Source: Arthonia radiata
Taxonomy: Eukaryota > Ascomycota > Arthoniomycetes > Arthoniales > Arthoniaceae
Length of the DNA stretch: 64,000 nt
Direction: 5' to 3'
Assembly (NCBI GenBank): GCA_002989075.1
Contig: PSQN01000017.1
Location: forward strand, 3,913,453-3,977,452
The notes beneath the pieces were generated by a model. It saw only the letters and a program-made list of their open reading frames with translations. It had not been told where the DNA came from and searched no databases. Positions 45,701 to 55,345 of the stretch are shown in pieces; positions within the stretch are counted from its first letter, which is position 1; each line of letters begins with the position of its first letter. Position numbers and translations under genes: made by a program.

Positions 45701-47341
45701 TCCGTTGGCGGCATTAGTGAAGGGTGCTTCGTAGTACGCCTCTGCGCCAACTGTGTAGCAGCCATGCAATTGCCAGGCGCGCTGAGACGCCATAGGCATG
45801 CGTCCGAAGAGGTAATCAGAGTCCGTATTCTCCATGATGTATGAGGCCTGCTCATCACCGTACAGGATGTTGGGAATGCCGGGCATCTGTAGCACAGAGA
45901 CAAGAAACCCAAGGGCTTGCCTTTCAGCGCCACGATCTAGCGCTGGCCAACGGAAGACGTCCTGACTTGTCGTGCCGAACATATTGCGTGGGTCGTACTT
46001 GCCAGTGATCGCGTTGACTTGGTCTTCGCTCTTCGAAATCTGATTCCAGATGTCCACGAAGTCGACGCCATTCATACCATTCCATCCGCTGAGTCCAAGA
46101 AACCTCGTCATTGCACCGTAGGTGACATACTCGAATGCTGAGCCATCAAGAGCACTTTGCCCAAACTCGCGGAGGTAAGGAGAGTAGTCATCATCATCGC
46201 TGGCGCGGATAGACTGCTCAGGACTGTCGAACCAGGCATCAGCTTGCTTACCTCGTCCGATGTGCACAGGACCTTGAGCGGGACTGGCGACGACTTCGCC
46301 GACGATCATAAAGTTTTCTTTCCCGTAGCGGCGTGCGCATTGGCGCTGATAGTCGGAAAAGGACCCTAGTGCATCTGGAGTGATCTGTACACCCTTGTCC
46401 ATGCGGAAACCATCGATATCCAACATAGCAATTTGCATGCAAGACATGACGTTGATCTTGTGTAGAACGTCAGGTTGCCATTCTCGAAGTCGATCTTGTA
46501 CTGAGGCGAATTTTGACAGCTCGTTCGCATACACTGGCACTTCGCCGATGCCTTGAATCATCCCATACGAGTCGAACTCGGATGCTCGGCATTTGTGGAT
46601 GCGCTCTTGCTCAAGAAACTCTTCCGCCAAGGGCATTCCGTCTGTGTCCCACATGCGCGGATACACACAAGATTCGTTGACGTCGTTGCTTGGATAGAAG
46701 TCGTGGTAGCGCCGGTCAGTATACTTCCACATGTAGTCATATTCGCCCCAGTTGAAGGGTGTGATAGTGGATGCGTTCTGATAGTAGCCAGCGAAGCCAA
46801 GAAAGTTGCCCATTGTCGACATTGTGTTGTCCAATATTACGTACATGCCTCTGCGATGGATATCTTCGATTGTATCCCGCCAATCTTGAATTTCGCCGTG
46901 ATGATGGTCGAGGAGTGTGAAGTCGAGAGGTCCGAAGCCATGACCGGCCCAAGGCATGTTGAGGAAAGGAGAGCCAGTCATGTAAATGCCCTTGATGCCA
47001 TAGCCTTGCAGGTAGTCCAGGCTATCTTGAACACCTTTGAGGTCGCCACCAAATCGCAGCTGGTTGGACGTCCAATCGTGCTCAAAATGAGTGCCATTTG
47101 CTTCATTGTTCGTTGGATCGCCATCGACAAAGCGATCTGCTGTCAGTGCATAGAAAGGAAATCGCCAGTTCTCAGGCGAGGGATGAAACGAATGATCCTC
47201 CCATTCGCCTCGGTATTCGGTGGGGTGTTGTGCGTTTCGATTCTGATTGAGATTCCATGGAATCTGGTCTGCTTGCCACTGGAGGGCGCTTGTTGCGTGC
47301 GGCAGTAAAGCCAGCAACGAAGCTGTAAGGTATCTGGCCAT
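39740..47341 (-). CDS. AGS1: Alpha-1,3-glucan synthase
   Basis: A single uninterrupted exon encodes 2533 aa, the usual size of fungal Ags/Mok proteins. A signal peptide covers about residues 1-19 (YLTASLLALLPHATSALQW). An extracellular GH13 amylase-like domain follows, with DIDGFRMDK and GEVVAS at active-site positions; it probably acts as a transglycosylase. A membrane segment lies at about 1078-1100. A cytosolic GT5 glycogen/starch-synthase domain follows at about 1185-1690, with the nucleotide-sugar motif KIGGLGQMAAL near 1200. A Ser/Pro-rich linker (1700-2090) leads to a multi-membrane-span C-terminus to the end. The enzyme makes cell-wall alpha-1,3-glucan at the plasma membrane. An intracellular alpha-amylase gene lies directly upstream on the same strand. 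Confidence 0.96.
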   Translation of the reverse strand: MARYLTASLLALLPHATSALQWQADQIPWNLNQNRNAQHPTEYRGEWEDHSFHPSPENWRFPFYALTADRFVDGDPTNNEANGTHFEHDWTSNQLRFGGDLKGVQDSLDYLQGYGIKGIYMTGSPFLNMPWAGHGFGPLDFTLLDHHHGEIQDWRDTIEDIHRRGMYVILDNTMSTMGNFLGFAGYYQNASTITPFNWGEYDYMWKYTDRRYHDFYPSNDVNESCVYPRMWDTDGMPLAEEFLEQERIHKCRASEFDSYGMIQGIGEVPVYANELSKFASVQDRLREWQPDVLHKINVMSCMQIAMLDIDGFRMDKGVQITPDALGSFSDYQRQCARRYGKENFMIVGEVVASPAQGPVHIGRGKQADAWFDSPEQSIRASDDDDYSPYLREFGQSALDGSAFEYVTYGAMTRFLGLSGWNGMNGVDFVDIWNQISKSEDQVNAITGKYDPRNMFGTTSQDVFRWPALDRGAERQALGFLVSVLQMPGIPNILYGDEQASYIMENTDSDYLFGRMPMASQRAWQLHGCYTVGAEAYYEAPFTNAANGCHDFSVSLDHRDPSHPMRNLLARMFELRIQFPTLNDGFNVTKLSKNTSNIYYPGSSDYPTETGLWSVFRGRSSELQDFIGQGAGNQGVWLLYHNENHTVSYNFDCSAPNSNHSNTSPFPAATTVKNLFHPYEEYTLDATPFELDIDGSRGPNGCISNFTLDAWGYKAFVPADTFVQPAPRIARVVPMHDARLQSTVELGHQETVPIEIRFSQPMDCDSVANGLNITSTTSDGSAARLETASISCRTQVQDPSPYVGGVSSVWTFAANLIDVGNGIHAYTVKNATTADGQRFTNSTDRFLFRVGQTDNPLVFPWSGNYTRGIYSKNEHGELVLSPNAAGADLFRYSTNFGSSYSEWMPYTGRNMTIEPQPWSGTDVQKWDGDHLIMTYWSRLAGSAEHLQHTDLDSTTPRRWPHAFIQGQFNQFGFDGGLDGQMTLNPDSAQWEYDMSYEYPTQFLVNVWGMNPDGLADKTQAFGDVDGDGILDMMEIDALAPNVANISQAPPRPHIGYRMQVNDADMSYVLEPAGSDRVQLAVGLILGFMPVLTGMLAIFVYMKGFYQVKFNEIGVIEKRGPSTWFNHLWPRKQSALRDAVIGMFENGKHSDAPLNEMQQSEAPAPHVREAATALEAAQGAPNRRHVLIATMEYIIDDWNISVKIGGLGQMAALMGNNLGHQDMTWVVPCVGGIEYPTDQPADSMTVTIMGEPYEVKVQYHKLRNMTFVLLDAPVFRKQTKKDPYPARMDDLDSGVYYSAWNQCIAQTIDRFNPDLYHINDYHGTLAPLYLLPRTIPCIYSLHNAEFQGLWPLRKASEKTEICDTFNLPRGVVEKYVQFGEVFNLLHAGASYLRIHQKGYGAIGVSNKYGKRAFARYPCLWGLHGVGGLPNPDPSDTAALLSKDTPPPEPVVDRAWEASRGDMRRQAQEWAGLNVDPEAELFVFVGRWSYQKGIDLIADVMPSILEENPKTQLLCVGPSIDLYGKFAALKLEKMMEKYPGRVYSKPEFIKLEPFIFQGAEFALIPSRDEPFGLVAVEFGRKGALGVGARVGGLGQMPGWWYTIESIATPHLLRQFKMAIRGALACRTEARAVMRARSNLQRFPVLQWVKDYESLQNLGISSFKKQAARPASIFRKSGTSTPAGGLSGANTPGMMSPSWHTPAPSMPPTAPSSMPASRAQSRAPSPERNHDQDGHHSNLGNPLGPSNRANGMPRTSSFKNILGRSATFLKSPSSSRHSSPTVSHKNSTVSLRDSDDEEANGPPRSGANLTRVGSTIPELNEADENRESTSTAESSSQAEQGSTHSSQDGSASREPEPQDLAHQSLSERIRSALPKDLASTTTPSLPAAHRRPPPAHLQLTTRLPAPSSPPFSTSTSAPGTPSGIRTPGSYDLIHGPSGQPRTPRQMSARASSALDLSSIRPEGDGEKKNYNLQRVDPFFTDPTGYYYRDFSSKLDHLTAKNSTKSLCTEDFIKESEKNWFGRLHNAKLGKSSEPKSKGPAASIKRLSSSKSLFSTFSRSTESTDSDVGSTVTSPSQDAPRENPEKTTTQFEIDSDYAAPRYLRSWLQIKIGDWQLYTFILAFGQIIALQSYQVTLLTGEVGETANKLYSIASVYLVASIFWYFVFRTAKAVWVLSLPFLVYGAAFFLIGMGPYVTDYAGRGWLNNVATGTYAFASASGSMFFALNFGTEGGSPTQSWVYRACVISGTQSLYVAGLWYWGAELASITSAGLPSSTSVPNDAKLTAITVPIAAVLWALAAVLQAGLPKYYRQTPGSIPSFYKSVATRKIVLWFFVTVVLQNYWLSAPYGRNWRFLWTTSYAPAWAIALLVVGFFVVVWGIAMALFHRWSTVHSWILPLFAIGLGAPRWCQMLWGVSGLGIYVPWGGPTAGALLSRSLWLWLGVLDSLQGVGFGMILLQTLSRYYVVFALIAAQVIGSVATIVARATAPDRLGPADVFPNLGMDWAKGLQSGNFWGCLVCQVVVCVGFAVFFRKEQLFKP

Positions 47342-48776
47342 TCGGTGTGTCGCTGACTACGATGATGGTCGACGACGTATTACCCGCAGGCACGTGAGAG
47401 AAAGTGGTGATACGGTATACGGTATACGGTGTGCTGGCAATCACAAGGGAAAGAATTGAGATGGTTAAAGATGCTCTAACGGATGCTCGCACCTGCGGTA
47501 AAGAGATCGCGGTGCACGAGATTGCGGGGTGCAGACGGAAAGTGTAGAATGAGGTCGGGAGTGCAGGCCATGGACCTTGGAGACGCATATATGTACGAGA
47601 TGCATACAAAGCAAAGATTGACGATGAGAGCAGGCCCCGGAGGCGTTGACAGGCGACTGACCAACCGGCTCAGGGCAGATGTGGTCGCCATCTGAAAGCC
47701 AGAATAGAGAGCCAGGCATAGTCGGCCGTGTTGGGGACATCATCTTGTCCCACAGAGAACCTACTTGGCTCAGACTTCAGAACAACAGGCCAGCAAGGAT
47801 AGAGCTCCAGCAAGAACAACAAGCGCTAGGGCAGATTTCCTGTTCAGTGATTGGAATATTTGCTTACTCAAGTAGGGGCAATAACAGAGGTCGCCAGGAT
47901 TAGGTACTATGTCGCCAACAGGAGATGGACTGAGACTTGCACAGATGATGCTAGCGCATGAGAGCTGTCGGCAGCCTAGATTGAGGGCGGGGAATGGGAT
48001 TGAGAGAAGACAAGGAAAAGCAGAGATGATGAGAGCTGGTAACTTTTTCACAGAGGGGAAGTTGGCTTGCAAGGAATTAAGAGACGGTGCCGACGGTGCC
48101 GGCCAGACATGAGTCGTTGAGCAACCTCGGACGTCATCTGTCCAGGGTTTCTCTCGGCCGAGTACATCTGCAGCCACGCATTTTCTGTGACGAGGAAAGT
48201 ATCTCGCAGTCGACGCCAGCAGTATCGGATTTCCTGAAGGCGCTTAGGCGGACGTTGAGCCTGTTCCTGGACGGCGGCGATCATCCGCTGTGGATTCCTG
48301 CACCCCTTGCGAATCTTCTCTCCTCTAGCGTCTCCATTGTTCTGTCGCAACGGACCGACTGGCCACAAAGATCGCTTTCCCAAGGCAATTCGCCAGTTCT
48401 CATGCGCTCGGATCGAGATCTTCTTCGCTTCGACATATGCGCTCTCGAGGTCGAGGCGAGCCGCTGTGCTGCGTTCTCCATTCATACTGCTGTTGTGTAG
48501 TCGACGTTTCCAATGAGTGGAATGTGCGGAAACCACTCCAAATGCATGGCTGAAGCATGCTTGTGGCTGATGCTGGTCCAATCCAAAACATCGTTCCGAC
48601 TTCTTCCTGTTGCACAAGCTCCACTTCTCTGACGCTCCACCAGATCTTTTCGTGCGCTGGACTCTCACATGAACCCATCACCTTCACATGCATGCCCAAA
48701 TTCTTGTTGAGGCGCTGTCAATACCAAGTCAAAGCCCCCTGAAATCACATTGATGGCAACCCGCCAGTCGGGCATT
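47342..48776. other. Glucan synthase upstream region
   Basis: These 1.4 kb lie between the amylase stop and the glucan synthase start. A 206-codon open minus frame at 48048-48668 shows no domain and is probably promoter or leader sequence. Nothing else is recognised. The length would allow complex control of the synthase. Confidence 0.5.
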
Positions 48777-50661
48777 CTAGAGCGCGAGTTGGGTCGTGTC
48801 TAGACGGCCTCGTCCCAGGGCCGCAGAGCTGCTCCAAACCGCCACTCGCCCACTGCCTTCGCACGCAGGTATTGGAAATTGACCCCATCCGCCATCAGCG
48901 ATCTCGACTTCGCTAGAAATATTGCCCAAAATTTCCGTCCAGCGCTCGCCGGCGTGCTGTCGGCCTACGTTCATCCGCTTCGACTGCTCTTGTTTGCTTT
49001 TGCTAACCACGACAGCGACGCCAGCACCGTTTGAGTGGGCGGTGTTGCCAGCTCGGGTAAAGCCAATGCATGAGCGATCGTCAAAGTATTCGTTTTGCTG
49101 TCCGTAAGCGTACAACTTCCGGATCATTGCAAGCTTGGCTATGGTTTTGCCATGCGCTGCTGCTTTGGGACCATTGGGACCGCTGACACCGTATAAATCT
49201 CCCCAAAAGAGACATGGATAGACACCATTGCGACTCAGCAGTATCGTCGCGTAGGCTACCGGGACGAAACCCGCTTCAATTTGGGGCTGCTGTATTGGGT
49301 CGTCAGTATAGTGATACCAATACTATTTTATTAGCCCTTCACGTACACTTTCACTCACGCTGTCGGAGCCTGCGCGCGGTTGGGTGTCGTGATTTGTGAC
49401 GAATGTCTGTGCACTGGATCAGTACGCTGAGACCAATACTTTGTTGCAAGCCACTCACGACAGCGTTCCGAGGTGCCTTTTCAGCAAGTGTGCCGCCAAA
49501 GATGAAGCGCAGGTCTGCATCTTCATGCCTGGATATGCCCCGGAAGTTGCGAAGAAGAGGGAAGTCGAACAGTCTCAGCTGACTGTCCATCTTCTTGATG
49601 CAATCGAGAAGGACCTTGCTGTCATCTTCGGTGGCATACTCGCCCACCAACAACCAGTCGCGACCTACAGTTTGGCGAATGTGCCTCACATAATCTCGCA
49701 TGAAGCTTTGCGACATGTGCTTCGCCGCGTCAAACCGCAGACCAGCAATATCGAGCTCCTTGCCGAGCCACTCGACCCAGTGTTGGAGGTCTTTGCGAAC
49801 GTCTGGGTGGGACAGATCGACGTTGTTACTCAGGCTACAGAGACTGAGCGAGAATGTGTGGTGTGCAGAGGTTCTCACTTACAGGTAGTCAAAGTTGCCG
49901 TTGGACTTGTCCACATCTTTTGCCCAGTCCTTGCCCTTGAACTTGTAGATGCCATGGCTTTTCGTAGTATTGTCATAGTCCGTGCTGTTGAAGTGCTCCG
50001 CGCTGTACGCCATCTGACTGTGCTTGCCGCCACGTCCTTCATAGTTGAAGCCTAGCCAAGCTTCAATATTGTGGGGTTTCTCGAGCGTCTTGCGGCGATC
50101 TATCTCGGTCAGTCTGGCCTTTGACTGCGTTCGAACTGTCATGGTCGGTAGAGCACCCCTCACCTTGCGGGTGAACCCTCTGTGCTTTCAAGTGTTGCGT
50201 GTAGTCAGCATTACCCTTGTGGTTGAGCACAGCATCGAAGATCAGCCCAATGCCTTGTGACTTCGCAGCACGACCAAGATCGGCAAGCTCATCCTTCGAG
50301 CCCCATTTCGTGGCGACGTGGCCCTTCTGGTCGAACTCGCCCAAGTCGTACAGATCGTAGACATCGTAGCCATTGCTATTCGGAGAGCCGGCTTTACACG
50401 CTGGCGGGATCCAGATAGTGGTCACGCCAAGCTCTTTAAACGTCGGCAAAGCTTCCTTGATGCGCTTCCAGTGTTGTCCATCCGCTGGAGAGTACCACTC
50501 GAACGCTTCGATCATGAGCTTGTTGTCGGGCTCGGGGTCGCCTGTAGGCGCTGGCAAGCCTGGTCGTGGTCAACGAAAATAAGCATGTGCGTGCATGTGG
50601 GCATACCAGGCGTCTTCTCGTTATTGAAGCTTCTGCTAAGTCTTCGTACAAAGCTTGCCAT
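48777..50661 (-). CDS. Intracellular GH13 alpha-amylase (AmyG/AMY1-like)
   Basis: The predicted protein is 534 aa from six exons: 50661-50607, 50559-50164, 50099-49883, 49834-49459, 49406-49359 and 49289-48777. It lacks a signal peptide, so it should act in the cytosol. The four conserved GH13 regions are present: FDAVLNH near residue 127, GLRFDAAKH with nucleophile Asp258, VGEY with acid/base Glu288, and TNHDTQ with Asp355. The sequence is of the liquefying bacterial-type group (KPHNIEAWLGFNYEGRGGKH). In Aspergillus and Histoplasma, related intracellular amylases promote alpha-1,3-glucan synthesis, probably by making primer oligosaccharides, and are linked to ags genes. The fifth intron could end at 49290 or, less likely, give an insertion with an earlier acceptor. 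Confidence 0.9.
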
Positions 50662-51492
50662 GTCTTAGTAGTGCCTATGGGCCGGAGTTGGGGAGGCGTC
50701 CCGCCAGGCTCAAGGTTTTAGCGAGCATACCGTGACGAGTGGCTTCCGAGACGAAGCGCACCACATGTCCGATATTACAGAATACAATTTAGTGTCTCGG
50801 CAGAACGGTGTTATTTGGGAGTTCTCAACATTTGCTGTACCCTGTTCATGGGTTCAACCGGCACCCCTGAAGTGCGCCGCAATAGAATCCCAAATAAGGA
50901 GGGATGGTATGGATGTATGATTCAACGCGCATAACAAGGCTCCTGCCCTCAACACATGTCACATAGCTACCTTGCAGCGTGGTGCACTTTATTTCATTAC
51001 TGGCAGAGCTTGCGCTCGTACCGTAAGAGCTCGCGATATCGAAAAAACCTGCCCCACCGATTGGAAGCCGAACTATTCTGGACTTGTCGATCAGACAGAG
51101 TGGTCCTGGCAAATTGCCGTGATTGTAGAGGTGACTTCACGCTACCTATGATTGTCGCCTGTCTCCTGTACATAGAGTACAGGGACGACATGTGTAATAC
51201 ATGTACGCTTTCGCCACGTACGACGCCCTCAATGATTTTCATTACTGTGCATGTCAGGATAGCTTGCCGGCCAGAAGCAGTCGCCGTCAACGGAGCCTCT
51301 GTGTAGGATGAACAAATTCCACGACCTTGGAGGGAGTTGACCACGCCAGCTCTTCGGCATCTCGAAGACGGTCCTGAATACTTAAGCGCTCGTCCGTATG
51401 CGCTCGACATCTGGCGCATCTGACAACCAGCCGATCGTCTCAGCCATTCCAGTTGTGGCAATGAGCTTGCGGTCGGCGACCCTGGGTCGAGA
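50662..51492. other. Intergenic, small hairpin only
   Basis: No gene is recognised. A 7-bp stem with a 5-nt loop (CCTGTAC at 51165-51171, GTACAGG at 51177-51183) lies downstream of the minus-strand F-box gene, possibly in its 3' region. The amylase promoter should lie at the left end. Confidence 0.45.
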
Positions 51493-53287
51493 TCATACCT
51501 CAGTATTTGTGACCACATTGAACTCGCCCTCTAGCTCGCACGTCCAGTCGCCTTCGCCTTTGACGAATGCCTGCAACTGCTCGTGGAGCTCAATCCCTCG
51601 TTCTTTGTCATCGGCATATTCCAGGTGACAGCACTCAACGTCGTCATCCAGTGTGCGTAGATCATGGAACTCGAACTTTGTCGCGTTGTTTGCTCGAAGA
51701 ATACTCATCACTTGCGGCCAAGCAGAGGAATTCTCGTCGGGCACCAAAGTCACGTTCTGAAACTTGACCTCGTCCAAAGATTTGAGTGCTCTGAACGTAT
51801 CAATGAGCATTGACACTTCATCTGGGCAGATGTCGCGAAGCCACATTCGCTTCAGCCCACATAAGGATGGCAGTAATGTTTCAGAGAGTACTTTTTCCCC
51901 ACCGTTTCCGAGGCGCAACTCTTGCAGATTGCGGAGTAATCGACCGTTACGCTCAAGAGCTGCTATCCACTTAGGGTTGTCCGCTGGGTCAGACAACTCC
52001 GCAGCGAAGCAGCGCATCTGTCGAACATCTGGAATCTGACGATATGTGCTTCTAGTATCTATTTCTCGAGTGTTTCTGAGATTCGGTTAGTGGGTGTTCA
52101 TGAGGTGTTTCATCAAAACCTTACTGCGCAATAGTAAAGCTTTGCGGCTTTTTCCCACATGTCCACGTTGTGTTGACGACTTTGCTGTAAGCTCCGACGT
52201 GCGGGTCATGGAGAACTCCGTAGGTTCTATTCTCTCCCTGTATAAGTACGCCTGGATAGTGTTGTTCCAGAACGTGTGATCGCTGAGGTGCAGCCAGATC
52301 CTGCGGGAAGACATCGTCTGCGATGGAACAAGATGCATGGAAGGTGAAGTTGTCGAGGTACGGCAAACGTGTGAAGGCCTGAGCGAGCTTGATGGTTGTG
52401 TGTTCAGACTGCAAGATGAAGAATTGGTCCATCAGATGGCGCTGCCTGGTATTGGTTAGCCCTAGGTTGCTGCTATTTGGCTACCGCAGAAACGCGAGAA
52501 GAGCGTTACAGATTGTAGACGGCGCAGAGAGCGCAGCAGTACCCTCAAGGTCGTGGTAGAGTGATTTGGACTTACAGCGCGTGGTATCCTGCGGTGATCG
52601 TACGCGAGTCGAATGGTAGGAAGTGCTTCGCTAGGCTCTGCTCACAATATTCTTTCTCTTTCCATGTCAAGTCAGTAGCACTCAGAGCGTTACGCCTGCG
52701 AGGAATCGACTCCTCTCGAAGTTGGCGGTGGTAAGTTTCCTCGTCGATGTCGTAATAACCAAACATTGGTGGATACCATGAAAAGTTATGAACCTAGATG
52801 CACTGGGTCAGCGCATCCTTCAAATACAACACCTGCAGATGCCACGGGTATTGAATTAGTGAGTTTGTGTGCAGCATGTCTACACGCACTACCCATTTTA
52901 CTGTCCACACCCTGCGAAGCGACGCCAGCGTACTGCCACCTAGACGCCGCTTCATGAGCAGTTTATGCGAGTCTAGAGATTGCTCACCATTTCAGGATAG
53001 CTCGCGGCAATGCTCCTGATCCGCTCCAGCCCGGCATTGGTTGGAAACCAATAGATGGTATGAAACAGAGCTTTCCGGAGTGTTGTAGATTGACTAAAGT
53101 ACCGACAAGTGGCTCGGGCTGCAAGACAGCGGTCCTTCCATCCAGCAAACCAGTCGAGCACATGATCGGGTACGGGCTCAAGACTGTCCCAGTAGCGTTC
53201 ATTGCCGCAAGGGGCGACATATGAGAACACCTTTTCAAGGATTTCGGGTGGAAGTCTGAGAATTGGTGGAGGATTGGGCTGAGCCAT
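51493..53287 (-). CDS. F-box protein, paralogue of the gene at 53616
   Basis: The predicted protein is 473 aa from four exons: 53287-52988, 52793-52576, 52445-52125 and 52075-51493. The F-box is N-terminal: ILRLPPEILEKVFSYVAPC, then WDSLEPVPDHVLDWFAGWK. The rest, with FGYYDIDEETYHRQL and ITAGYHALQRHLMDQFFIL, aligns with the neighbour's FGYHDTDWDEYRGLL and AAGYKYLKRIQ. The C-terminal half has weak leucine-rich spacing (LRNLQELRLGN, LCGLKRMWLRDI). F-box proteins recruit substrates to SCF ubiquitin ligases through Skp1; the target is unknown. It is transcribed away from its paralogue. It has more introns than the neighbour, which has one. Confidence 0.75.
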
Positions 53288-53615
53288 GGCTATGGAAGAG
53301 CGAAGGAGTTGAGAAGCTGGAATTGGGCAGATGCCGGCGTATCGGCGCTGTTTCTGGCCCGTACAGAGAGTATGGGTTGAGCTGAGTGATGCTGAGCTAT
53401 ATATCTTGACGCGTCGACTAGGCAGACACGCGTTCCATGTCAGGATTAGCGTCACACACGATATCCCAAACCGGTCAATATGGATAGCGCGAAAGCGCGC
53501 TAGCACGTGCTCTTGAGGTGCCAGACTGCCCCCCTGAGCACGTGTCTCCCAGTTGTCCACAACAACAGCATTGACAAGCATACTGACGAAATTGGTGAAT
53601 ACTCAAGCTCAAGCG
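53288..53615. promoter_or_regulatory. Bidirectional promoter of the F-box pair with inverted CACGTG boxes
   Basis: These 328 bp separate the two start codons. CACGTGCTC (53504-53512) and its exact reverse complement GAGCACGTG (53536-53544) face each other across 23 bp. CACGTG is the E-box core bound by bHLH regulators in fungi. The inverted, closely spaced pair in a shared promoter suggests joint control; this is inference. Confidence 0.5.
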
Positions 53616-55345
53616 ATGGCGCGGGCCAAAAAAGCAAAAGCGACACCAGCACAGCATGCGCCCACGCTGCTGAGCCTCCCAGTGGAGGTGTTACAGAACA
53701 TACTGGATATTCTTGTTCCTCGTCCACCCGAGAGAGTGTAAGTTGATGCTGGGTCCAAGGCCGGGAAACAAAAGTCGTGGCAGACTAACAGCAAACACAC
53801 GTCTCTCTAATACAGCAAGGACCTTCATTGCAAGCTCTAACAGCCCGCGGCAAGGTAGTTGAGGCTTTGCCCGATATTTCTGCAAGCTCAGCTTTGCTCT
53901 TGCTTTCAATCTTCTGTAGCCGGAAGAGGGTGACTCCAGTCTTGGCCCAATAGAATTAGATAAAGTAGCGGGCAGCATACTGACATGGAAACAGGTGGGA
54001 CAGCGTCGAGCCAGTGCCGCCAGAGGTCATCCAGCGGTTCGATGGCTGGAAGACGCAGTGCCAGAACCTGCGTTTGACATGTTCTGCTTTAGCACAGCTT
54101 CCAAGCCTCCAAGTTGCTCTCTTCCACACCTTCCACATGTTCCCGACCGGTACGTCTTGTCGCCGACTCCTCGCACTCGCTTCCAATCCCCATCTGGCAA
54201 CGATGGTACGCGCGTTTGTTGCTCACCGTCCCCTCTTCGGTTACCACGACACCGATTGGGACGAATACCGTGGTCTTCTCAGGAGTCAATTTCAGAAGGG
54301 CAAACGAGCTTCATTGGCTATCTCGGGTCTGCCACCAGCTGAGGTAGAGGGCTGCATCGAGACTTTAACCCGATCATACTTCCCTTGGTCCGATGAGCAA
54401 GTCGCTGCTGGCTACAAATATCTCAAAAGGATACAGCGAGTTCAGCGAAACGCCGTAATCGATCGTCAAACCCAATTGGGACTGGCGTTCGCATTCGCAC
54501 GGTTTCATGGTTTGCGACAGCTAGGCTTTTGCGCTGACATGGATACTACTCACCTGGCTCAAAGGCATGAGGGTCTGGACTACGATCTGTCTTTTCCAGG
54601 CCGCCAGTCTCTTCTCAAATCACGCGCATCTTCGCTTCTGACAGAGGACCCTCAGACAGAAGGAGTCTATTCAGCTGACTTTGTGGGCTTCTACACAATA
54701 GTGGCTGAAGCTCTTTGGACGTCTCACTTACGTTTAGAAAGTCTGGAAATATGGGGTGAATCGACTGTGGACGACTTTGTGGGCAGAAAACATAGTGGTC
54801 TCTACAAGGAGTTAACGACTCTCCGCGTGGAAACAAACGCCACACCTGGAACAATGTTCCCGGTTGGCGAAGACTTCAACTCGCTCAAAAAGCTGTGCCT
54901 TTCTGGTACCATCGAAAACTTCTTCCCTACTGTGAGAAGATTCGAGGAAAGTCTAGCGCTGGCAAAGAACATAAGCGAGCTGACCCTCATGAGCGTTTAT
55001 CTAGAAGAAGGACTGCTTCTCAGCCTGACGCAAGCAATCCAGAAACTGACGAGGCTAACCGTGTATAACGTTGTTCAGCGATCCAAGTATGTCAGTGGTG
55101 TCTCATGGTACACCATATTTAACTACGTACGCCACCTGGAACGCATCCAGGGGGATTTCAGCCGGTTGCATGTCGTGGAGGAGACTGAACAGGATTCCGA
55201 GGAGGATGGCACTAAACTGCATTTCCTCGGCGAAGACGAAGCGAACGAAAACGTCTTTAGTGAGCTCCAGCGTTTCATGACTAAGCAGGGAACATGGACG
55301 AGAGTGCTGCAGAAGCACTTTGCCTATGAGAGTCTGGACAGATGA
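53616..55345 (+). CDS. F-box protein, paralogue of the gene at 53287
   Basis: The predicted protein is 490 aa from exons 53616-53737 and 53995-55345. The intron (53738-53994) is 257 nt, long for this window, and its phase-2 join restores PPERVWDSVEPVPPEVIQRF. The F-box is LLSLPVEVLQNILDILVPR near residue 15. The body contains FGYHDTDWDEYRGLLRSQFQ and several leucine-rich stretches (LRLESLEIWGES, LTTLRVETNA, NISELTLMSVYLEEG), which may form a substrate-binding solenoid. It is a probable SCF substrate adaptor with an unknown target. The start is the ATG at 53616; the upstream codons in frame have no ATG. It forms a head-to-head pair with its paralogue. Confidence 0.8.

Noticed and set aside
48048-48668. 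206-codon minus frame upstream of the glucan synthase
   Set aside because: No recognisable domain, low-complexity basic composition and placement in the promoter/leader of a large gene make it unlikely to be coding.
50122-50163. Short (28- or 39-nt) intron in the amylase after HPQ
   Set aside because: The 28-nt choice is too short and the 39-nt choice breaks the phase. The 64-nt intron 50100-50163 restores the family sequence QDRRKTLEKP.
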